From: Brevundimonas sp. MYb52
GTDB lineage: Bacteria > Pseudomonadota > Alphaproteobacteria > Caulobacterales > Caulobacteraceae
Direction: 5' to 3'
DNA length: 64,000 nt
Assembly: GCF_002979535.1 (NCBI RefSeq)
Contig: NZ_PCPB01000001.1
Coordinates: 620,001 to 684,000 of the forward strand
Both the position numbers and the translations under genes were made by a program. Under the pieces are notes generated by a model. The model worked only from the letters and a program-made list of their open reading frames with translations. It was not told the origin of the DNA and did no database searches. Of the stretch, positions 20,772 to 29,326 are shown in pieces (within the stretch, counting starts at the first letter, position 1; each line of letters begins with the position of its first letter).

Positions 20772-21776
20772 ATGATCGTCGCGCCTGATGTTCTCGGCCT
20801 GATCGGCAATACGCCTCTGGTGCGCCTGAAACGCGCGTCGGAACTGACGGGCTGTGAGATCCTCGGCAAGGCCGAGTTCATGAATGTCGGCGGCTCGATC
20901 AAGGACCGCGCGGCGCTCAGCATTATTCGCAAGGCGCGGGCGTCGGGCGCGCTGAAGCCCGGCGGCGTCATCGTCGAGGGGACAGCGGGCAATACCGGCA
21001 TCGGCCTGGCTCTGGTCGGCGCGGCGCTGGGCCATCCGGTCGTCATCGTCATGCCGCGCAGCCAGACGGACGAGAAGAAGCGGGCGGTTCGTCTGCACGG
21101 CGCGCGTCTGATCGAGGTCGATCCGGCCCCCTTCGCCAGCCCCAATCACTTCGTCGCCTATTCCCGCCGGTTGGCCGAGGAACTGAACGAGAGCGAGCCG
21201 AACGGCGCCTTCTATGCCGACCAGTTCGACAACCTGGCTAACCGTGAGGCCCACTACGAAGCCACCGCGCCTGAAATCTGGAAGCAGACGGACGGGAACA
21301 TCGACGGCTTCATCTGCGCCGTCGGATCGGGCGGAACCCTGGCCGGATGCGCCACCTATCTGCGCGAACAAAAGCCGGAGATCGCCATTGGTCTGGCCGA
21401 CGTGCCGGGCGCCGCCCTCTACAGTTGGTTCACCGAGGGCAAGCTGAGCGGCGAGGGCTCGTCGATCACCGAGGGGATCGGCGTCAACCGCATCACCGGC
21501 AATCTGGACGGGCTGGCGGTCGATCATCCCTATCGGATCGAGGATGCGGAGTTCCTGCCCATCCTGTTTGATCTGGTGAAGCATGAGGGCCTGTCGCTGG
21601 GGCCGTCCAGTGGGGTCAACATCGCCGGCGCCATTCGCATGGCGCGCGACCTGGGACCCGGCAAGACCATTGTCACCGTCCTGTGCGACTCCGGCCAGCG
21701 CTATTCCAGCAAGGTCTATGACCCCGCCTTCCTGACCGCGCGTGGCCTGCCGACGCCGGAGTGGCTGAACCGATGA
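20772..21776 (+). CDS. cysK: cysteine synthase A, copy 1
   Basis: This 334-residue PLP enzyme makes cysteine from O-acetylserine and sulfide. The PLP Lys lies in [12 protein letters not shown]; the substrate-binding loop is [13 protein letters not shown]; the phosphate site is VGSGGTLAG. It is a paralogue of the cysK in the sulfate operon (51320-52339), with most of the sequence aligning without gaps. A LysR gene overlaps its end by 4 bases, so the two are coupled. The upstream dyad at 20712-20724 suggests control with the sulfate genes. Confidence 0.94.
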   Translation: MIVAPDVLGLIGNTPLVRLKRASELTGCEILGKAEFMNVGGSIKDRAALSIIRKARASGALKPGGVIVEGTAGNTGIGLALVGAALGHPVVIVMPRSQTDEKKRAVRLHGARLIEVDPAPFASPNHFVAYSRRLAEELNESEPNGAFYADQFDNLANREAHYEATAPEIWKQTDGNIDGFICAVGSGGTLAGCATYLREQKPEIAIGLADVPGAALYSWFTEGKLSGEGSSITEGIGVNRITGNLDGLAVDHPYRIEDAEFLPILFDLVKHEGLSLGPSSGVNIAGAIRMARDLGPGKTIVTVLCDSGQRYSSKVYDPAFLTARGLPTPEWLNR

Positions 21777-22723
21777 GCCGCAATAAGGACGCAGCCATTG
21801 AAAGTCGTATTCCGCCGCTGAACGCGCTGAAGGCGTTCGAGGCCGCGGCGCGCCGCCTGAACATCACCCGCGCCGCCGAGGAATTGTCGGTCACCCCCGG
21901 CGCCATCAGCCAGCAGATCCGTATTCTGGAGGAACACGCGGGCGCGCCCCTGTTCCACCGCGAGGGGCGTCAGATCGCCCTGACCGACCTCGGCGCCGAA
22001 CTCTATCCGTTGCTGCACGACGGCTTCGACTATCTGAAACGGGCAGGGGACCTGCTGTACCGTCCCGACCGGCGCCACGCCCTGGCCGTCAGCGTACCGC
22101 CGTCCTTCGCCGCCAAATGGCTGGCGCCCCGCATCGCCCGGTTCGCGGCGGCGCACCCCGAGGTCGAGGTCTGGATGTCGGCGGACATGCGGTTGGCCGA
22201 CGTCGGCGGCGGACGTGTGGATGTGGCGGTTCGCTATGGCCGGGGCGATTATGCCGGCGTGCGGTCCGAGCGGTTGCTGTCGGCCGATGTGACCCCGGTG
22301 TGCAGCCCGGCCTTGCTGACGGGGCCGAAGGCGCTGAAGCGCCCGTCCGATCTGGCCCAGCACGTTCTGATCCATCTGCGCGCTGGCGAACTGGAAGAAC
22401 CGCGCCCGGACTGGGCCGCCTGGTTGAAGGCGCGAGGCGTCGAGGGCGTCGACCCCACGATCGGACCACGTTTTGACCAGACAGCCCTCGCGATTGAGGC
22501 GGCTGCACATGGTCAGGGGGTAGCCCTCGCGCCCTATGCCTTCGTGGCTGAAGATCTGGCCTCCGGACGGTTGGTGTCGCCGTTCGCGGACGGCGCCTTC
22601 TCAACGGATATGGCCTATCACGTCCTGACCCGTCGCAGCGGCGTTTCTGAACCGGCCCGCGCCTTCGTCCGCTGGATGAAGGCAGAGGTTCAGGCGGCGG
22701 AACAGCGTGTGGACGATCTCTGA
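21773..22723 (+). CDS. LysR-type transcriptional regulator, GcvA-like, beside cysK1
   Basis: This LysR regulator of about 316 residues has its winged-helix DNA-binding domain at the N-terminus (PPLNALKAFEAAARRLNITR, then EELSVTPGAISQQIRILEE) and a periplasmic-binding-like effector domain. The ATG at 21773 overlaps the cysK stop; an in-frame ATG at 21761 is less likely. It resembles the other LysR at 56940, including the DNA-reading helix VTPGA-SQQIR. It probably controls cysK and perhaps other sulfur genes. It converges on dnaE2 with a 5-base gap. Confidence 0.9.
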   Translation: MSRNKDAAIESRIPPLNALKAFEAAARRLNITRAAEELSVTPGAISQQIRILEEHAGAPLFHREGRQIALTDLGAELYPLLHDGFDYLKRAGDLLYRPDRRHALAVSVPPSFAAKWLAPRIARFAAAHPEVEVWMSADMRLADVGGGRVDVAVRYGRGDYAGVRSERLLSADVTPVCSPALLTGPKALKRPSDLAQHVLIHLRAGELEEPRPDWAAWLKARGVEGVDPTIGPRFDQTALAIEAAAHGQGVALAPYAFVAEDLASGRLVSPFADGAFSTDMAYHVLTRRSGVSEPARAFVRWMKAEVQAAEQRVDDL

Positions 22724-22728
22724 TCGGG

Positions 22729-25700
22729 TCAGTGGAAATCTCGCGATCCCGGCAGGATGCGCACGTCGCGCGGATGCCGGTGCTGGGGATAGCGCGGCGG
22801 CTGCGGGTGGGCGACGATGTCGGCGCGGGCCAACTCGATTTCGGTTTGATGATCCTCTGACAGGCGGGACAGTTCGGCGCTGCGGTCGATGACGCGGCGG
22901 GCGACGACGTGGACGACGCCCTCGGGGCTTTTCTCGACCACGCCTTCGACCTGCATCAGGCGGGCGCTCATGACCTCGCGGCGGAACTGCTCCAACATCC
23001 GCGCCCACAGGACGATGTTGGTGATGCCGGTCTCGTCCTCCAGGGTGACGAAGACGGCGTTGCCCTTGCCCGGCCGCTGACGCACCAGGACCACGCCCGC
23101 GACCCGCACCATTGATCCGCCGCGTCTGGCCTCGGTCTCGGCGCAGGTCAGCACGCGGTCGGCGGCGAAGACGGGGCGTAGAATGCTCATCGGGTGGGCC
23201 TTCAGCGACAGACGCGCGGTCTGATAGTCGGCGGCGACGTGTTCGCCCAGCGGCATCAGGGGTAGATGGGCGTCGGGCTCTGCGCCTAGTTCGCGGGCGC
23301 CGCGTTCGCGCGCCTCAGCGGCGGCGAATAGGGGCAGGGGATCATCGTCGGGCAGGCGCCGCACCGCCCATAGGGCCTCGCGCCGGTCCTGTCCCAGCGA
23401 GCGGAAGGCGTCGGCGTCGGCCAGCTTGCGCATGGCGGCTGCGGGAAGGTTGGCGCGCCGGGCCAGGGTTTCGACATCGGCGAAGAGCGCCAGGGCCCGC
23501 GCCGCCGACAGGGCCCTGGCCCAATCCTCCCTGAAGCCGTCGATCTGGCGCAGACCCAGACGCAGGACGGGCGCATCCTCAGGCCCCTCCAGGCTGTTGT
23601 CCCAGTCGCTGTGCGAGACGTCGATGGGGCGCACCTCGACTCCGCCGACTTCCTGCGCCTCGCGCACGATCTGGGCGGGGGCGTAGAAGCCCATGGGCTG
23701 GCTGTTGAGCAGGGCGCAGGCGAAAGCCCCCGGGTGACGGTGCTTGATCCATGACGAGACATAGACCAGTCGGGCGAAGCTGGCGGCGTGGCTTTCAGGG
23801 AAGCCGTAGGAGCCGAAGCCCTTGATTTGCTCGAAGCAGCGCCGCGCGAAATCGGGATCATAGCCGCGCACGATCATCCGCCCGACCATGCGGTCTTCGT
23901 AGGTGTGCAGGGTCCCGTCGCCGCGAAACGTGCCCATGGCCTTGCGCAGGCCGTTGGCCTCGGCGTCGGAGAACCGGGCGGCGACCATGGCGACCTTCAT
24001 GGCCTGTTCCTGGAACAGGGGCACGCCCAGGGTTCGGTCCAGCACCTGCTCCAACTCGTCAGGCGGACCATAGAGGCGGCCGGGCGGAGGATAGTGAACC
24101 TTTTCCACGCCGTTGCGACGGCGCAGATAGGGATGGACCATGTCGCCCTGGATCGGGCCAGGGCGGACGATGGCGACCTGGATCACCAGATCATAGAACT
24201 CTCGCGGTTTCAGCCGCGGCAGCATGTTGATCTGGGCGCGGCTCTCGACCTGGAAGACGCCGATGGACTGGCCCCGGCACAGCATGTCGTAGACCTCCGC
24301 CTCCTCCGGCGGAACGGAGGCCAGGTCGTGCTCGACGCCCGAATGGGCCTTCATCAGGTCGAAGGCCTTTCGGATGCAGGTCAGCATGCCGAGGGCTAGG
24401 ACGTCGACCTTCATCAGACCCAGGGCGTCGATGTCGTCCTTGTCCCACTCGATGAAGGTGCGGTCCGGCATGGCGGCATTGCCGATGGGGACGGTCTCGT
24501 CCAGCCGCCCCTGGGTCAGGACGAAGCCGCCGACGTGCTGGGACAGGTGGCGGGGAAAGCCGAGCAGGCGCGTCGCCATGCGCACGGCGCGATCGACCAT
24601 GGGATTGGCGGCATCCAGACCCGCCTGTTCGATCTGGCGTCCGCTGATCTCGGAGCCCCAACTGCCCCACTGGGTCGAGGCCAGACGGGCGGTAACGTCC
24701 TCGGTCAGGCCCAGAACCTTGCCGACCTCGCGGATGGCGCTGCGGGGACGATAGCGGATGACGGTGGCGGCGATGCCGGCTCGATGACGGCCATAGCGGT
24801 CATAGACATACTGGATGATCTCCTCGCGCCGCTCGTGCTCGAAGTCGACGTCGATGTCGGGCGGCTCGTCGCGGCTGGAGGACAGGAACCGCTCGAACAA
24901 CAGGTCGTGGCGGGCCGGATCGACGCTGGTGATCCCCAGGACGTAGCAGACCGCCGAGTTGGCCGCCGACCCGCGTCCCTGGCACAGGATGCCCTTGTCC
25001 TCGGCCGTGCGGACGATGTCGTGGATGGTCAGAAAATAGGGGGCCAGGCTGCGCTCGGCGATGAAGGCGAGCTCCTTCTCAAGCAGGGCCGTGACCTTGG
25101 GCGGCGCGCCGTCCGGATAGCGGACCAGGGTGCGGCTTTGCACCAGTTTCTCCAGCCAGCCCTGAGGCGTTTCGCCCGGCGGCACGGGCTCCTCGGGGTA
25201 TTCATACTTCAAGTTGCTCAGATCGAAGGTCGCGCGCGACATGAAGGCGGTCGTCTCGGCCACCGCATCCGGCGTGTCTTTGAACAGACGGGCCATTTCG
25301 CCCACGGGCTTCAGCCAGCGTTCGGCGTTGGCCTCCAGCCGGCGGCCGGCGGTTTCGATGGTCGCGCCTTCGCGGATGCAGGTCAGGACGTCCTGCAGGT
25401 CGCGGTCTTCGGGGGCGGCGTAGAGGACGTCGTTGAGCGCCAGCAGGGGAACCTCCATCCGCTCCGCCATGGCCTTGAGCCGGGCCAGCCGACGCCGGTC
25501 GTCGCCGCGCCTGTGCAGGGCGGCGCCCAGCCAGATCGCGCCCGGCGCCGCCGCGTTCATGCGGGTCAGCACCTCTTCCAGCCCCGTCAGTCGGTCCGGC
25601 GGCATGAGGATCAACAGCAGGTCCTCCGGATCGGCCAGCAGGTCGCGCAGGCCGATCTCGCACTCGCCCTTCCTGGCCCGACGATTGCCCAGGGTCAGCA

Positions 25701-26118
25701 GGCGCATCAGACGGCCCCAGCCCGCCCGCGTCTCCGGATAGGCGATGATGTCCGGCGTCCCGTCGTTGAAGACCAGCCGCGCCCCGGTCAGCAGGCGGAA
25801 GTCTGCCGCGCGGCGCTTCACTTCTTCGGACAGGGCCGGATCGTTCAGCGGGTCCTCGATGAAGGCGATCTCGCCGGGACTGCCGCCGTCGCGCACCCTG
25901 TCCGGCGGGGCCAGACCCTCGGCCCGCAGTTCCTTCAGCGCGCTCCAGGCCCGCACCACGCCCGCCACGGTGTTGCGATCGGCCAGCCCCAGCCCGGCAT
26001 GGCCGCGCTGGATTGCGGTCAGCACCAGGTCCTTGGGATGCGAGGCACCGCGCAGGAAGGAGAAGTTGCTGGCCGTCGCCAGTTCGGCGTAGGCGCCGCA
26101 AGGGTCGAGCCTCCTCAT
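22729..26118 (-). CDS. dnaE2: error-prone DNA polymerase DnaE2
   Basis: This 1129-residue C-family polymerase performs SOS mutagenic translesion synthesis with ImuB. It has an N-terminal PHP domain (YAELATASNFSFLRGASHP), the polymerase active-site region with PPDIDVDFEHERREE and IEWDKDDIDALGLMKVDVLALG, and a C-terminal OB-fold. Length fits DnaE2 rather than replicative DnaE1, which is usually longer. The ATG at 26118 overlaps the imuB stop by 4 bases, so I rejected the longer frame beginning at 26256. Confidence 0.96.
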   Translation of the reverse strand: MRRLDPCGAYAELATASNFSFLRGASHPKDLVLTAIQRGHAGLGLADRNTVAGVVRAWSALKELRAEGLAPPDRVRDGGSPGEIAFIEDPLNDPALSEEVKRRAADFRLLTGARLVFNDGTPDIIAYPETRAGWGRLMRLLTLGNRRARKGECEIGLRDLLADPEDLLLILMPPDRLTGLEEVLTRMNAAAPGAIWLGAALHRRGDDRRRLARLKAMAERMEVPLLALNDVLYAAPEDRDLQDVLTCIREGATIETAGRRLEANAERWLKPVGEMARLFKDTPDAVAETTAFMSRATFDLSNLKYEYPEEPVPPGETPQGWLEKLVQSRTLVRYPDGAPPKVTALLEKELAFIAERSLAPYFLTIHDIVRTAEDKGILCQGRGSAANSAVCYVLGITSVDPARHDLLFERFLSSSRDEPPDIDVDFEHERREEIIQYVYDRYGRHRAGIAATVIRYRPRSAIREVGKVLGLTEDVTARLASTQWGSWGSEISGRQIEQAGLDAANPMVDRAVRMATRLLGFPRHLSQHVGGFVLTQGRLDETVPIGNAAMPDRTFIEWDKDDIDALGLMKVDVLALGMLTCIRKAFDLMKAHSGVEHDLASVPPEEAEVYDMLCRGQSIGVFQVESRAQINMLPRLKPREFYDLVIQVAIVRPGPIQGDMVHPYLRRRNGVEKVHYPPPGRLYGPPDELEQVLDRTLGVPLFQEQAMKVAMVAARFSDAEANGLRKAMGTFRGDGTLHTYEDRMVGRMIVRGYDPDFARRCFEQIKGFGSYGFPESHAASFARLVYVSSWIKHRHPGAFACALLNSQPMGFYAPAQIVREAQEVGGVEVRPIDVSHSDWDNSLEGPEDAPVLRLGLRQIDGFREDWARALSAARALALFADVETLARRANLPAAAMRKLADADAFRSLGQDRREALWAVRRLPDDDPLPLFAAAEARERGARELGAEPDAHLPLMPLGEHVAADYQTARLSLKAHPMSILRPVFAADRVLTCAETEARRGGSMVRVAGVVLVRQRPGKGNAVFVTLEDETGITNIVLWARMLEQFRREVMSARLMQVEGVVEKSPEGVVHVVARRVIDRSAELSRLSEDHQTEIELARADIVAHPQPPRYPQHRHPRDVRILPGSRDFH

Positions 26119-27668
26119 GCGAACAGGCCGTGGATGAACCAGCGCGGCTCGGGTGTCTCGCCATAGAGGCCCTGGCGGAACAGCCAGAAGCGACGGCCGT
26201 CCCGGTCCTCGACCCGGTAGTAGTCGCGGGTGCGCTGGTTCGGCGCGCGCCACCATTCGCCGTTGATCCGCTCGGGCCCTTCGGCGCGCGTCACCTCGTG
26301 CAGGACGCGGCGCCAGCGGAACTTCAGGGGATAGCCGTCGGGGACCTCGGCTAGAGTCTCGACCGGCTGAGGCGGGTCGAACATCTGCAGGGGACGCAAG
26401 GGCGGATCGTCGGGATCGAGGTCGGGCCAGACTTCGCCGTTGGGGCGCATCGAGGCCGGGACCAGTCGCGCGGCGCGTTCGGGGATGTGCGAGGCGAAGG
26501 GTTCGAAGCGCAGCACCGCCTCTGGTCCCAGGCGCGCCGTCAGTCGGTCGATCAGACGGCTGAAGGCCTCTTCGCCAGGCATCTCGCGCTCCAGCCCCTG
26601 CTGAGTAGGCGACAGGATCTGGGTCCAGGGCACGGACATCCGCATCTGGTCGAAGCCGAAGCCGGGGTCCAGCGGGTTAGACAGGGCCGCCACCCGCTCG
26701 CGGAACAGCCGCAGGACAGCGGGCGCGTCGCGGGTCGGGCGACCGGTGCGGACGACGACGCGACGCACCTCGCCATCGACGCGATAGAATCCGGCCTCAA
26801 AGGCGCGGCCGCCCTGACCGGCCTGATCCAGCCGGTCCATGGTCTCGATCAGCAGGTCGGTCAGAACACGCTCGATGTCCTCGGGCGCCGAGACGGGCTC
26901 GAAGAAGACGCGGTCCAAGACCACGGGGGCGGGCGGGCGATGCGGGGTGATGCGCACGTCCTCGTCGCCGAGAACCCGCGCCAGCCGCGCGGGAAAGTCG
27001 GCGCCAAAACGGGCGGCCAGAGGTGCGCGCGGGCGATCGTCCAGATCGGCCAGACGTTTCAGACCGGCCCGACGCAGGGCCTGCTCCTCCTTGTCCGACA
27101 GCTCCAGCGCCGCAACCGGCAAGGCGCGGGCGGCGGCGCGGTCCTGGCCCGGTGCGAACAAGCCGCCGGGACCGAAGCGGGTCAGGGCGCGGGCGACCTG
27201 GGGCGTTGCGGCCAGAGTGCTGCGGGTCTGAAGCCCAGCGCGTTCAGCGCGGGTCTGGACGGTCTGGATCAGGCCCACCTCGCCGCCGAACAGATGGGCG
27301 CAGCCGGTCACGTCCAGCATCAGGCCGTGCGGCGGGTCGAGCGCGATCATGGGGGTGAAGCGGCCGAAATCCTCCAGAACCTGCGCCAGCAGGGCGTCGT
27401 CGGCGTCAGGGCGGTGGGCGACGGTGCGCAGGGCGGGCGTCCGCGCCCGCGCGTCGGCCAGGGTCAGACCCGATGTCAGTCCTGCCTGCGCCGCCGTGGG
27501 ATCGACGGCGGCCAGCCGCAGCGCGCCTTTGACCTTTTCGACCAGAACGACGGGCGGGGCGCCATCAGGCGGCGCGTCTCTCTCCTGACGCCGCAGCCGG
27601 TCGCTGGGCAGCCAGGGGAACCAGACCGCCAGATAGCGGCGCGGGCGGGCGGAAGGTTCGCTGTTCAC
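26115..27668 (-). CDS. imuB: ImuB, Y-family polymerase-like SOS mutagenesis protein
   Basis: This 517-residue Y-family-like protein lacks polymerase activity in known homologues; it bridges DnaE2 to the beta clamp. It opens RRYLAVWFPWLPSDRLRR, and a Y-family-like domain covers roughly residues 15-350. The GTG at 27668 is preferred, giving a 104-base overlap with imuA; an upstream frame to 27785 has no family character. It is the middle gene of the imuA-imuB-dnaE2 cassette. Confidence 0.92.
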   Translation of the reverse strand: MNSEPSARPRRYLAVWFPWLPSDRLRRQERDAPPDGAPPVVLVEKVKGALRLAAVDPTAAQAGLTSGLTLADARARTPALRTVAHRPDADDALLAQVLEDFGRFTPMIALDPPHGLMLDVTGCAHLFGGEVGLIQTVQTRAERAGLQTRSTLAATPQVARALTRFGPGGLFAPGQDRAAARALPVAALELSDKEEQALRRAGLKRLADLDDRPRAPLAARFGADFPARLARVLGDEDVRITPHRPPAPVVLDRVFFEPVSAPEDIERVLTDLLIETMDRLDQAGQGGRAFEAGFYRVDGEVRRVVVRTGRPTRDAPAVLRLFRERVAALSNPLDPGFGFDQMRMSVPWTQILSPTQQGLEREMPGEEAFSRLIDRLTARLGPEAVLRFEPFASHIPERAARLVPASMRPNGEVWPDLDPDDPPLRPLQMFDPPQPVETLAEVPDGYPLKFRWRRVLHEVTRAEGPERINGEWWRAPNQRTRDYYRVEDRDGRRFWLFRQGLYGETPEPRWFIHGLFA

Positions 27669-28347
27669 GATCCCACTCCATGATCCAGGCTCCGGTCGCC
27701 CCGCCGCCGCGCCGCCGCAGCAGGGTCGCGAAAAAAGACGGGCGGCCCGGCGCTCCGCCTTCCAGAGGTTCGGAGGCGCAGGCATCGATAGACCAACGGG
27801 TCTCGGCTGCGCTGGGGCAGGGGGCGGCGCCCGTTCGCGCCAGGAACAGCGTCGCGCCGCCGGTCTCGGCCGCCAGAGCCAGTCGTCGGCTAGCCGTCAG
27901 GCTAAAGGCCTTGGCCTCGCCCCAGGCGCTCAGCAGCACGGCGCCGACGGCAGGACTGCGCAGGGCTTCTTCGCCCACGGCCAGCAGGGTCTGTACGTCG
28001 CGCGCCCGCACCAGCAGCAGGTCGCGCGGCGACAGGCCCATTTCGTGTAGGCCGGACCCGTGCGGTCGCCCGGCTTCCTGTCCTATCATCTCATGCAGGC
28101 CCCAGACGATCGGTCGTCCCGCCGCCGCCTGCAGCGCCAGCCCCAAGCCAAAGGCGTTGACCGCCACGGCGTCGGCGGGGGCGGCGGCGTAGAGGTCGTG
28201 CACAACCCCTGTGGCCAGCGGCGCGAAGATGTCGTCGTCTCCTTCACGCGCGACCGTCTCGACGCGACGGGCGCCGGATCGATCCAGCATCTCCAGCCGA
28301 GTTTTCAGCGCCGTCAACGCTTCAGGTTGTGAACAAATGTTCTTCAT
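27565..28347 (-). CDS. imuA: ImuA, RecA-like SOS mutagenesis protein
   Basis: This 260-residue ImuA protein is the first gene of the mutagenesis cassette. ImuA proteins are distantly RecA-related and required for DnaE2/ImuB-dependent mutagenesis. It starts MKNICSQPEALTALKTRLEM, includes VVHDLYAAAPADAVAVNAF, and has the late segment WIMEWDREQRTFRPP. A LexA box overlaps the start codon, so transcription is SOS-controlled. The ATG at 28347 has no Shine-Dalgarno, which fits a leaderless message. It lies 79 bases after cobU in the same direction. Confidence 0.88.
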   Translation of the reverse strand: MKNICSQPEALTALKTRLEMLDRSGARRVETVAREGDDDIFAPLATGVVHDLYAAAPADAVAVNAFGLGLALQAAAGRPIVWGLHEMIGQEAGRPHGSGLHEMGLSPRDLLLVRARDVQTLLAVGEEALRSPAVGAVLLSAWGEAKAFSLTASRRLALAAETGGATLFLARTGAAPCPSAAETRWSIDACASEPLEGGAPGRPSFFATLLRRRGGGATGAWIMEWDREQRTFRPPAPLSGGLVPLAAQRPAAASGERRAA

Positions 28348-28353
28348 TTGTTC
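28331..28353 (-). promoter_or_regulatory. LexA box overlapping the imuA start
   Basis: On the plus strand, GTTC (28339-28342) and GTTC (28350-28353) are 7 bases apart, the GTTC-N7-GTTC box of alphaproteobacterial LexA. Read on the minus strand, GAAC-ATTT-GTTC (28342-28331) adds a GAAC-N4-GTTC dyad of the Gram-positive type. The imuA ATG lies inside the box. A minus-strand TTGACA at 28384-28379 could be the -35. Confidence 0.85.
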
Positions 28354-28426
28354 TGTATGCGCTCTTGGCCCCGGGGGGTGTCAAGCGGAGCGGGATCGGT
28401 CGCTTATAAAATCCTCGCCCGGACCT

Positions 28427-28948
28427 TCAGCTTCTGTGCAGGTCCAGCTTCATCCCGGCGACGATCAAACAGGCGCTGTCGGCGATGGCGGCGATCCGTT
28501 GGTTCAACCGTCCGGCCTCGTCACGGAAGCGGCGGCCCAGGGCGTTGTCGGGCACCAGGGACCAGCCGACCTCATTGCTGACGACCCAAAGGCTGGCGGG
28601 GCAGGCGGCCAGGGCGGCCGTCAGATCATCGACGGCGGCGGGCAGGTCGTGATCTCCCAGCATCTGATTGCTGAGCCACAGGGTCAGGCAGTCAACCACC
28701 GCGACATCCTTGGCGCCCAAGCCTCGCACGGCAGCGGCCAGATGCAGCGGCGCTTCCAACGTGCGCCAACCCTCGCCGCGTTCGTCCCGGTGGCGGGCGA
28801 TGCGGTCACGCATTTCGTCGTCGAAGGCCTCGGCGGTGGCGATCATCAGGGGGAAGCGACCGGTTTCCGCCGCCGCCTGTTCGGCCTGTTTCTGGGCGTA
28901 GGCGCTCTTGCCCGAGCGGGCGCCGCCGAGGATCAGGGTCAGGCTCAT
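28427..28948 (-). CDS. cobU: cobinamide kinase/cobinamide-phosphate guanylyltransferase
   Basis: This 173-residue bifunctional enzyme (CobU/CobP) phosphorylates adenosylcobinamide and transfers GMP to it. It has the P-loop LILGGARSGKSAYAQ at the N-terminus, the guanylylation-region His in IARHRDERGEGW, and the conserved VVSNEVGWSLVPDNALGRRFRDEAG. The ATG at 28948 matches the family N-terminus. It is transcribed away from the riboswitch-led operon, so it is not on the riboswitch transcript. Its product feeds CobS. Confidence 0.95.
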   Translation of the reverse strand: MSLTLILGGARSGKSAYAQKQAEQAAAETGRFPLMIATAEAFDDEMRDRIARHRDERGEGWRTLEAPLHLAAAVRGLGAKDVAVVDCLTLWLSNQMLGDHDLPAAVDDLTAALAACPASLWVVSNEVGWSLVPDNALGRRFRDEAGRLNQRIAAIADSACLIVAGMKLDLHRS

Positions 28949-28993
28949 GAAACGTCTCCGGTTGACCTCTGGGGCGCGCGGTCCTACTGCCAC

Positions 28994-29180
28994 GGTCGCG
29001 TCAGGTTCCCCGAAAGGGGATCAAAAGGGAACGGAGTGTGAAACTCCGGCTGTTCCCGCAACTGTAAGCGGCTAGCCCGCGCGTCATACGCCACTGGCGG
29101 TCCGGAAGGCCACGGCCTGAACGACTACTGGGAAGGCGACGCGCACCGGCCTTGATCCGCGAGCCAGGAGACCTGCCTGT
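28994..29180 (+). ncRNA. cobalamin riboswitch upstream of btuB
   Basis: The leader contains the hallmark elements in order: GGTTCCCCGAAAGGGGATCA, AAAAGGGAAcGGAGTG (29023 on), the core GCAACTGTAAGCG B12 box region (29058-29070), CCACTGG (29091-29097), GGGAAGGCG (29130-29138), and GAGCCAGGAGACCTGCC (29161-29177). This is a standard adenosylcobalamin riboswitch pattern. The remaining 29181-29326 before btuB would hold the expression platform. It should repress the btuB-cob operon when cobalamin is plentiful. Exact ends are approximate. Confidence 0.95.
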
Positions 29181-29326
29181 CGCCGTCGTTCTCCGCGCGG
29201 TCGGGATGTGCCGAGCGGTCGAGGCAACTCGTGTGACGACAGTCGTAAACCAGCCGCGTCAGCGGCCGCTTTCGCTCATCCGGGCGAAGGCTGGTCCGGC
29301 GCGGCGTCGTCATATGGAGACCCGGA

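Noticed and set aside
24535-26166. Plus-strand frame of 543 codons opposite dnaE2
   Set aside because: It is antisense to the PHP and polymerase parts of dnaE2 and has no recognisable domain.
27669-27785. ATG-initiated extension of imuB
   Set aside because: It lies within imuA and lacks family similarity; the GTG at 27668 fits the conserved N-terminus.
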